Shown: one piece after another, positions 56,676 through 64,000 of the stretch
Layout of the letters: every line of letters starts with the position of its first letter
Numbering within the stretch: the stretch's first letter is position 1
Assembly: GCA_947175035.1 (NCBI GenBank)
Contig: CAMWLG010000008.1
Span: 1-64,000 of the forward strand
Length of the DNA stretch: 64,000 bases
DNA from: an uncultured Lachnospiraceae bacterium
GTDB lineage: Bacteria; Bacillota; Clostridia; Lachnospirales; Lachnospiraceae
Direction: 5' to 3'
Notes under the pieces: generated by a model
The model's input: the letters and a program-made list of their open reading frames with translations, nothing else
Told to the model about the DNA's origin: nothing
Database searches by the model: none
Position numbers and translations under genes: made by a program

Positions 56676-57758
56676 ATGAAGGGTTACAGGATGATGTCAG
56701 TGGCGCTCGCCGCTCTGCTGGTAGCAGGTTCTCTATGTGGCTGTGGGAGCGGGGCTTCGTCAAAGAGAAGAACAATAGGTGTGGTAGAGAATAATTCCAG
56801 TCAGACAAACAAAGTTTCAGAGCCTGAGCTGAAAATGGTTATCGCCTCCAACCAGACTTCTCCAGACAATCCCTATCATTTTGGGTTGCAGACTTTTAAA
56901 GAAGTTGCGGAAGAGCTTTCCGGCGGCACGATCGAGGTGGTGTGCAGCGACGGTGATGTGACGGAGGATGAAAATGAATTGGTTCGTCTTCTGGACGAAG
57001 GGGAACTTCAAATGATCGTGTGTTCCCCGGGATTTATGGCATCGGCAGGTGTGTCAGAGATCAACATGTTGTCCCTGCTTTATCTGTTTAACGGATTCAG
57101 CCATTGGGAAGCCGCCGTGGACGGAGAATTCGGCTCCACAATGTCGGATTTGATTTTGCAGAAGACGAATAACAAATACCGTATCATGGGATATTGGTCT
57201 GCGGGTGTGCGGGATTATTATGGCAAACAGCCCATCACCACGGCAGCTGATGTCGAGGGATTAACCATTCGTACCCAGATTTCCGGCGTGGTATATGACT
57301 ATTGGACAGGGATTGGCGCACAGCCTGTCAATGTGGGCTGGGGTGATTTGTATGACGCTCTGAAAAATAACGAAGTGGATTCTGCTGAAAACGATTATAC
57401 CAATTTCATGTTAAAGCAACATCATACGACACCAAACGGAAAATATATTTGTGAGACACATCATGATTATACCACGCGTCTGTTTATTATGAACGGCGAT
57501 TTCTATGACAGCCTGACAACCGAACAGAAAAGCTGGATTGACACAGCCGCTCTGGCTGCCACATTGCAGGAGCGCTCCGTAACCTATGAGATGATGGATG
57601 ACTCTAAAGCGCAATGTATTGCTGAAGGTGCGGTAGTTACTGATTATGAGCATATGGATATTGATAGCTTTAAGGCGCCCGCCATTGCGATTCAAGATAA
57701 CTATGCCAGTGAAAACGGTCTTACGGATTATCTTGAAATGGTTCGCCGTGCACGATAA
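56676..57758 (+). CDS. DctP-type TRAP transporter substrate-binding lipoprotein, no adjacent permease
   Basis: Lipobox VAGSLCGCGS; NPYHFGLQTFKEVAEELSGGTIEV...DVEGLTIRTQISGVVYDYWTGIGAQPVNVGWGDLYDALKNNEVDSAEND. Confidence 0.9.
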   Translation: MKGYRMMSVALAALLVAGSLCGCGSGASSKRRTIGVVENNSSQTNKVSEPELKMVIASNQTSPDNPYHFGLQTFKEVAEELSGGTIEVVCSDGDVTEDENELVRLLDEGELQMIVCSPGFMASAGVSEINMLSLLYLFNGFSHWEAAVDGEFGSTMSDLILQKTNNKYRIMGYWSAGVRDYYGKQPITTAADVEGLTIRTQISGVVYDYWTGIGAQPVNVGWGDLYDALKNNEVDSAENDYTNFMLKQHHTTPNGKYICETHHDYTTRLFIMNGDFYDSLTTEQKSWIDTAALAATLQERSVTYEMMDDSKAQCIAEGAVVTDYEHMDIDSFKAPAIAIQDNYASENGLTDYLEMVRRAR

Positions 57759-57776
57759 TTTATCATACAGGGAGGT

Positions 57777-59870
57777 GTGATTGTGGATACAATGGATACA
57801 AACAAGACAGAGAAAGAAAAATCTGCAATGGGAATTAAAATCAAATTGATTATTGGTTTTGCGATTCCACTCATTTGTGCCATCGTGATTGGCATGGTGG
57901 CGTATTCCTTGGCAGCAGCAGGTATGACTTCCAATTATGAGGATTCCATGTCAAAAGCAATGATCATGGCGGTGGAATATTTGGACTTTGGTTTTAAATC
58001 TGCCGTTTCAGAGTCGGAACAGCTCTATTACAATACGGATTTGATGAAATGGGCAACAGGTGCAGTCTATAATGAATGGACTAACCAGGAAATTATGGAG
58101 GCTGTTGATTTAGATTTGAAAATAAAGCAAGATGGAAACAAGTTTGTCAACCATATGCATATTATTCCCAGCAGTAGTCAATTAATTGTGTCAACCTATG
58201 ATGACACGATAGATGTTTCCGGATATTATGAAGATTTGGCGGATCATGAAGAAGCCTCCTGCCTCGACACACTGAGAGGAAATTGGATTGGCACTCACAG
58301 CTACATTGACAGCCAATTAAAAGAAAAACACAGCGAGTACGATCCCGGCAGCTATGCCTGCTCCTACATTCGCCCTCTCGCAACAAAACATGCGTGTATT
58401 GTTGTGGATTACAGCAGTGAAGCCATAGCAGATATTTTGCGGGAACTCTCCCTTGGTGAAGATGGTCTGGCAGCTTTTGTGACTGCGGACGGAAGAGAAT
58501 TGTTGCTTCAGGACAATGAGATTGTAATGGACAGTGAGTTTTCCTTTGTGAACCAAAACTACTTTACAGAAGCGATGGCTGATCCTGCAGCAACCATTAT
58601 CGATTATGTACAGTACAACCATCAAGAGTATTTGTTTATGGTAAGCAAGAGCCATGAGAATGGTTCCGCCATCTGTGCTATGGTACCGGTAAGCATGGTC
58701 AATGCGGGAGCCGTCACCATCAGGAACATCACAATCGTCATCGTGATCATCTCCTGTGCTATCGCGGTACTTGCGGCAATATTTATCATCAGCGGTATTA
58801 TTTCTACCATCGGTCAGATTAGTAAGAAGCTTCAAGTAGTGTCCAATGGTGATTTGACTGTAAACATCAACACAAACCGTAGGGATGAATTCAAGATTCT
58901 GGCAAGGAATATTGCCACTATGGTACATAATTCCAGAAATCTGGTATTACAGGTGTTAAAGACAACAGAGAATGTTTCCTCCTCCACAGCAACGCTTTCA
59001 GATGCGTCCGAGGTGCTGACGGATGTAAGTAATCAAATTACAGTTGCCGTAGACGAAATGAACATAGGATTGAACCAACAGGCACGTGCCTCACAAGACT
59101 GCCTCAACCAGATGGATGAGCTGTCACAGAGAATCACAGTTGCTGTCAACACTGTGAAAAAGATGGATGGCATTACCAGCGACACGAAAAATGTTATTTC
59201 AGATGGTATATCAACCATGGATGAGCTGTCAGGCAAAATGGCTGATACCACAAATATCACAAGAAATGTTACTTCCAATGTCAAGGATTTGGAAGGCAGC
59301 CTGGCTCAAGTAGAAAAATTTGTTGACACGATTAACGAGATTGCTGAGGAAACCAGCTTGTTAGCTCTCAATGCGTCCATCGAAGCTGCAAGAGCAGGAG
59401 AAGCAGGAAGAGGCTTTGCAGTGGTTGCTCAATCAGTAAGTTCCTTGTCAGATGGCACAATCGAAGCAGCAAAACAGATTCAAGAAGTAATGTTCCAGAT
59501 TAAGGAATATGCCGAGAAGACCGTAAACGTAGCTCTTGACGCGGAGGAGATTGTTTCCAAGCAGTCCGAGACAGTGAACAATACCATCCATGTATTCTCT
59601 GATATGAATGGATACTTGGAGAACCTTGTCACAGAAATTATCTCTTTGGAAAAGACTGTTGAAAGTATGGAGCAGCACAGAAATAACACGATGGCATCAA
59701 TCGAAAGCATCACAACCTCCTCAGAGCAGACAGCTGCTTCTGTTTCCACAGTGAACGATTCCTTGAAGAATCAGATGACAATGATCAGCAATTTGCACAG
59801 TTCTGCAGAGGAATTGGAAGGTAGAGCAAGAGAATTGACAGAAGCCGTGAATGCGTTTAAGATTAAATAA
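57777..59870 (+). CDS. Methyl-accepting chemotaxis protein
   Basis: TM, Cache-like sensor, TM, HAMP region, [33 protein letters not shown] hairpin motif; GTG start 57777 or ATG 57792. Confidence 0.96.
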   Translation: MIVDTMDTNKTEKEKSAMGIKIKLIIGFAIPLICAIVIGMVAYSLAAAGMTSNYEDSMSKAMIMAVEYLDFGFKSAVSESEQLYYNTDLMKWATGAVYNEWTNQEIMEAVDLDLKIKQDGNKFVNHMHIIPSSSQLIVSTYDDTIDVSGYYEDLADHEEASCLDTLRGNWIGTHSYIDSQLKEKHSEYDPGSYACSYIRPLATKHACIVVDYSSEAIADILRELSLGEDGLAAFVTADGRELLLQDNEIVMDSEFSFVNQNYFTEAMADPAATIIDYVQYNHQEYLFMVSKSHENGSAICAMVPVSMVNAGAVTIRNITIVIVIISCAIAVLAAIFIISGIISTIGQISKKLQVVSNGDLTVNINTNRRDEFKILARNIATMVHNSRNLVLQVLKTTENVSSSTATLSDASEVLTDVSNQITVAVDEMNIGLNQQARASQDCLNQMDELSQRITVAVNTVKKMDGITSDTKNVISDGISTMDELSGKMADTTNITRNVTSNVKDLEGSLAQVEKFVDTINEIAEETSLLALNASIEAARAGEAGRGFAVVAQSVSSLSDGTIEAAKQIQEVMFQIKEYAEKTVNVALDAEEIVSKQSETVNNTIHVFSDMNGYLENLVTEIISLEKTVESMEQHRNNTMASIESITTSSEQTAASVSTVNDSLKNQMTMISNLHSSAEELEGRARELTEAVNAFKIK

Positions 59871-59910
59871 GAAAAGTTATCCGCAAAATTAATTGCAATG
59901 TTGCAAATTT

Positions 59911-59941
59911 AGGGGAACCCCACCAAGGGTTCCCCTATTTT
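59911..59941 (+). terminator. Intrinsic terminator after the MCP gene
   Basis: AGGGGAACCC / GGGTTCCCCT stem followed by atttta. Confidence 0.85.
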
Positions 59942-59957
59942 ACCACAGGAGGTTATT

Positions 59958-60704
59958 ATGCCGGACCAACAGGCCTTTCAGGCGGCGAAAGATAAAATTA
60001 TAGGCGTGGACAGACAACGTCTGGGCATTGGAACGCTCTCCGAGAAGACTGTCCACGCTATCTTGAAGAATTATTACCAGCCGGATGAGGATCATCAGGA
60101 GATTCCCATAGAGAATTATGTGGCTGATATTTATACAGACGGGGAAATCATAGAGATTCAGACCAGACAGTTTAATAAATTGCGGAACAAGCTTACAACT
60201 TTTCTGCCTCTCTATCCTGTCACCATTGTCTATCCCATTCCAAGGGAAAAATGGGTCATCTGGATTGATGAGGAGAGCGGAGAATTAAGTAAACCACGTA
60301 AATCTCCCAAAAAAGGAACCCCCTATACCGTTTTTCCAGAGCTGTACAAAATCAAACCCTTCCTGAAAAACCAAAATCTTCGCCTGAAACTGGTACTTAT
60401 GGATATGGAGGAATATAAGCTTTTGAACGGTTGGAGCAAGGATAAAAAAAAGGGAGCCAGCCGCTACGACCGAATCCCTACAAAACTAATTGATGAGGTG
60501 GAAATCAATTGCCCCGAAGATTATATGCAATTTGTGCCCTATGAGCTGGAAGGAGAATTCACCACCAAAGAATTCGCCAAAGCTGTACATATTCCCTCCG
60601 CTCTGGCAGGTACAGTAGTCAATATCCTTTGCTATATGGATATCATTGAACACATAGGAAAAAGAGGCAGGGCATATTTATATCAAGTGAAAGAAATACA
60701 CTAG
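59958..60704 (+). CDS. Uncharacterised protein, possible PD-(D/E)XK-like N-terminal fold
   Basis: MPDQQAFQAAKDKIIGVDRQRLGIGTLSEKTVHAILKNYY...VADIYTDGEIIEIQTRQF; aggagg RBS. Confidence 0.7.
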   Translation: MPDQQAFQAAKDKIIGVDRQRLGIGTLSEKTVHAILKNYYQPDEDHQEIPIENYVADIYTDGEIIEIQTRQFNKLRNKLTTFLPLYPVTIVYPIPREKWVIWIDEESGELSKPRKSPKKGTPYTVFPELYKIKPFLKNQNLRLKLVLMDMEEYKLLNGWSKDKKKGASRYDRIPTKLIDEVEINCPEDYMQFVPYELEGEFTTKEFAKAVHIPSALAGTVVNILCYMDIIEHIGKRGRAYLYQVKEIH

Positions 60705-60708
60705 GATA

Positions 60709-61185
60709 TCACTGCTCAGGCAACTTACACAAATCCGCCCATTCCGCCCCAGGACAGGAACGCTCTAACTCCTCAATAGTCAGTCTCACACAACTGCTCG
60801 CGCTGCCTGCTGCCGGAAGTGCCATCTCAAAACGCTTCATGGACTCATCCAGATATACTTCCGTCTTTCCCTCGGGATTGGCATAAGGGCAGACCCCTCC
60901 AATAGCATGACCCGTATATTCCACAACTTCTTCCGGAGTCAGCATCTTTGCTTTCATACCAAACTTATCTTTGAATTTGCGGTTATCCACCTTAGTATCA
61001 CCGCTGGTTACGATCAACACTGCCTTGTCCCCCACCTTGAAGGACAAGGTCTTTGCTATCATAGCAGGAATCACGCCCGCCGCATGAGCGGCAAGCTCTA
61101 CTGTGGCGCTTGACTCCGCAAATTCCTCCACTTTCCCATCCAAATTAAATTGTTTCAGATATTCCCTGACTGCTGCTACTGACAT
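60709..61185 (-). CDS. YbaK/EbsC-family aminoacyl-tRNA deacylase-like protein
   Basis: [21 protein letters not shown]...[59 protein letters not shown]; start reassigned to 61185. Confidence 0.92.
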   Translation of the reverse strand: MSVAAVREYLKQFNLDGKVEEFAESSATVELAAHAAGVIPAMIAKTLSFKVGDKAVLIVTSGDTKVDNRKFKDKFGMKAKMLTPEEVVEYTGHAIGGVCPYANPEGKTEVYLDESMKRFEMALPAAGSASSCVRLTIEELERSCPGAEWADLCKLPEQ

Positions 61186-63682
61186 CTTCAATATCCTCCA
61201 TAGCGTCCTCCACATTGTCAAATTCCTGATCACCGTTGGAAATTTTCTCTCGAACCTTGGCAATCTGTGCCACCTTGACACCCTCATCCAGATTCATCAT
61301 TTTCACACCAGAGGTAATCCTTCCTAACGTAGAGATATCCTGCATACGAAGCTGAATGATCACTCCCTCTGTAGTAATCATCATCAACTCATTTTCATCC
61401 GTGACAGCCTTGACTCCCACCACGTCGCCTGTCTTTTCGGTAATCTTATAGCACTTGACACCCTTACCGCCGCGCTTCTGGACAGTGAATTCATCCAGAT
61501 ATGTACGTTTTCCAAGACCATTCTCCGACACGATCAACAGGGAATCGCCTTGAACCTGCAGCTGCATACCGATAATCTCATCCCCAGGCGATAGATTCAT
61601 ACCTATTACACCCATGGAAGCTCTTCCGGTGGGACGTACATCCGTTTCCTTGAATCGTATACACATACCTTGCTTTGTCACAAGGAAAATTTCACTATTT
61701 ACATCTGTGGTTTTTACTTCAATCAGTTCATCATCATCCCGCAAATTGATCGCAGCAAGCCCGTTTTTCCGCACATTGGAGAAATCCGCAAGGGGAGTCT
61801 TCTTTACAATTCCTCTTTTCGTCACCATAAAGAGATATCTGTCCGCATCATATTCTTTAATGGGAATCATAGCAGTGATCTTCTCTCCAGGCTGTAATTG
61901 AAGGAGATTGATCACAGCTGTTCCTCTGGCGGTTCTGCCTGCTTCCGGAATCTCATAAGCCTTCAAGCGATAAACACGCCCCATATTGGTAAAGAAATTC
62001 AGATAATGGTGGGTGGTACTCATCAGCAGATCCTCAATATAATCATCCTCGATGGTCTGCATCCCCTTGATTCCTTTACCGCCGCGATTCTGTGCCTTGA
62101 AATTATCCACTGTCATACGCTTGATATAACCCAATCTGGTCATAGCAATTACAGTATTGTCATAAGGAATCAAATCCTCCATGGAGATATCAAACTCATC
62201 AAAACCGATAGAACTTCTTCTGTCATCACCATATTTTTGGGCGATGATCATAATCTCTTCTTTAATCACGCCAAGCAATAATTTTTCATCAGCCAGGATA
62301 GCTTTCAGCTCTCCGATACGTATTTCCAACTCCTTGTGCTCGTTTTCCAGCTTCTCTCTCTCCAGGCCGGTGAGCGCTCTCAGACGCATGTCCACAATCG
62401 CCTGTGCCTGTACATCAGAAAGTTCAAATCTCTCAATTAACCTATCCTTGGCAATCTGAGCGTTCTGGCTGCTCCTGATAATGGAAATCACTTCGTCTAT
62501 AAAATCCAAAGCCTTGAGCAGACCCTGTAAAATATGATCCCTCTCCTCAGCCTTGTTCAGATCATATTTCGTCCGACGGGTAACCACATCCTCTTGATGC
62601 TGCAGATAATATGTCAGCATCTCCAAGAGATTCATGATCTTGGGCTCATTATTGATCAGAGCCAGCATATTTACGCCAAAGGTATCCTGAAGCTGGGTAT
62701 GTTTATACAATTGATTCAAAATCACATTGGCATTGGCGTCTTTGCGAAGCTCAATGACTACACGCACACCTTCTCTGTTGGACTCGTCACGGATATCTGT
62801 GATACCATCAACTTTTTTTAATTTCACAAGCTCGGCAATTTTTATGATTAAATTTGCCTTATTGACCATATAGGGCAGCTCTGTGGCGATAATCTGGCTT
62901 TTACCATTGGGCAGGGTCTCGATATTGGTGACTGCACGCACACGAATCTTGCCCCTTCCGGTGCGATAAGCCTCCTCACATCCTCTGGTACCCATAATCA
63001 TGCCGCCAGTAGGAAAATCAGGCGCCTTCACGATAGAAAGTATTTCTTCTATGGTGGTTTCCCGGTTTTCCTGAACCCTGTTATCAATAATCTTGACCAC
63101 AGCATTTACCACCTCACGAAGATTGTGGGGAGGAATGTTCGTCGCCATACCAACAGCAATACCAGTGGTGCCGTTCACCAAGAGATTGGGGTAACGGCTT
63201 GGCAGAACCACAGGCTCTTTTTCAGTATCATCAAAGTTAGGTACAAAATCAACCGTATCCTTATTAATATCCGCCAATAATTCCATGGAAATCTTGGACA
63301 ATCTTGCCTCCGTGTAACGCATGGCAGCGGCGCCGTCGCCGTCCATGGAGCCAAAGTTTCCGTGTCCATCCACCAAAGGATATCTGGTAGACCATTCCTG
63401 AGCCATATTTACTAACGCCCCATAGATAGAGCTGTCACCATGGGGATGATATTTACCCATGGTATCACCGACAATACGGGCACTCTTACGGTGCGGCTTG
63501 TCAGGACCATTATTCAACTCAATCATGGAATAAAGCACACGACGCTGAACCGGCTTCAAACCGTCCCGCACATCTGGAAGCGCACGGGAGGCAATGACAC
63601 TCATAGCATAATCTATGTAAAATGTCTCCATCCGCTCCTTTAAATCAACCTCGTGTATTTTATCAAAAATATCGTCGTTCAT
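61145..63682 (-). CDS. gyrA: DNA gyrase subunit A
   Basis: [77 protein letters not shown]-terminal beta-pinwheel repeats. Confidence 0.98.
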   Translation of the reverse strand: MNDDIFDKIHEVDLKERMETFYIDYAMSVIASRALPDVRDGLKPVQRRVLYSMIELNNGPDKPHRKSARIVGDTMGKYHPHGDSSIYGALVNMAQEWSTRYPLVDGHGNFGSMDGDGAAAMRYTEARLSKISMELLADINKDTVDFVPNFDDTEKEPVVLPSRYPNLLVNGTTGIAVGMATNIPPHNLREVVNAVVKIIDNRVQENRETTIEEILSIVKAPDFPTGGMIMGTRGCEEAYRTGRGKIRVRAVTNIETLPNGKSQIIATELPYMVNKANLIIKIAELVKLKKVDGITDIRDESNREGVRVVIELRKDANANVILNQLYKHTQLQDTFGVNMLALINNEPKIMNLLEMLTYYLQHQEDVVTRRTKYDLNKAEERDHILQGLLKALDFIDEVISIIRSSQNAQIAKDRLIERFELSDVQAQAIVDMRLRALTGLEREKLENEHKELEIRIGELKAILADEKLLLGVIKEEIMIIAQKYGDDRRSSIGFDEFDISMEDLIPYDNTVIAMTRLGYIKRMTVDNFKAQNRGGKGIKGMQTIEDDYIEDLLMSTTHHYLNFFTNMGRVYRLKAYEIPEAGRTARGTAVINLLQLQPGEKITAMIPIKEYDADRYLFMVTKRGIVKKTPLADFSNVRKNGLAAINLRDDDELIEVKTTDVNSEIFLVTKQGMCIRFKETDVRPTGRASMGVIGMNLSPGDEIIGMQLQVQGDSLLIVSENGLGKRTYLDEFTVQKRGGKGVKCYKITEKTGDVVGVKAVTDENELMMITTEGVIIQLRMQDISTLGRITSGVKMMNLDEGVKVAQIAKVREKISNGDQEFDNVEDAMEDIEDVSSSSQGISETI

Positions 63683-63694
63683 TCTTCCTCCTCA

Positions 63695-64000
63695 TCAGAT
63701 ATCCAAATTCTTCACGAATCTAGCATTCTCTTCAATGAATTCACGCCTGGGCTCCACCTTATCTCCCATCAGAGTTGTAAAGGTCAAATCAAGTTCAGAT
63801 TCCATCTCCTCGTCATAATTCACACGAAGCAATATACGGCGTTCCGGATCCATAGTAGTCTCCCAGAGCTGTTCTGCATCCATCTCTCCCAATCCTTTGT
63901 AACGCTGAATCTTATTATTCTGGTCACGACCTACTTCCTTCAATATTTCATCAAGTTCCTCGTCACTGTAAGCGTACCAAATCTTCTTATTCTTCTCCAA
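63695..64000 (-). CDS. gyrB: DNA gyrase subunit B, C-terminal fragment (runs off the window)
   Basis: [36 protein letters not shown]...[28 protein letters not shown]. Confidence 0.97.
   Translation of the reverse strand: MEKNKKIWYAYSDEELDEILKEVGRDQNNKIQRYKGLGEMDAEQLWETTMDPERRILLRVNYDEEMESELDLTFTTLMGDKVEPRREFIEENARFVKNLDI

Noticed and set aside
59911-59941. Strong GC hairpin as possible repeat element
   Set aside because: Short perfect stem followed by a T-run after the MCP stop; explained as an intrinsic terminator.
1-64000. Search for riboswitches, T-boxes, rRNA, prophage, retron or toxin-antitoxin systems
   Set aside because: No recognisable consensus motifs, reverse transcriptase, integrase, phage structural genes or toxin families were seen by eye; a covariance-model and profile search would be needed to be certain.

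Overview
The window looks like a Lachnospiraceae-type Firmicute chromosome segment; the taxonomic guess comes from gene content and order only. It is mostly single-copy core and accessory genes. In order: an FtsX-type ABC transporter with an XRE regulator; tRNA-Ser(GCT); a two-subunit class I fumarase; HIT; a flavodoxin/SCP2-like protein; rhomboid; a long Tad/Flp pilus operon; BofA and DUF2508; FliS, flagellin and a DUF6240-like flagellar protein; glgB; a TPR/51-bp-repeat/AAA-like protein; rsmA; an O-acetylation cassette (DHHW, MBOAT, DUF4358); an ABC-F ATPase; HAD; an MFS symporter; VanZ; trmL; an aminotransferase with Lrp; an AIR-synthase-like protein; VanW; an exonuclease; a B12/radical SAM protein; phosphorelay proteins; CapA; LCP; an LRR protein; a GT8/PlsC glycolipid-like cluster including a GT8-PlsC fusion; a DctP-MCP pair; YbaK; gyrA; and partial gyrB. 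The strongest unexplained signal is non-coding. Two large back-to-back hairpin elements (about 32724-32904 on the minus strand and 32953-33132 on the plus strand) fill the divergent intergenic region between the DUF4358 lipoprotein and ABC-F genes. They share a 32-nt core (30/32 identical). Each has a 23-position basal helix of different sequence, with compensatory base changes between copies. Their G-U wobbles all point to the same functional strand. This fits a structured RNA (or single-stranded nucleic acid) family that I cannot assign to any named class. No CRISPR array, rRNA, complete transposon or prophage was seen.
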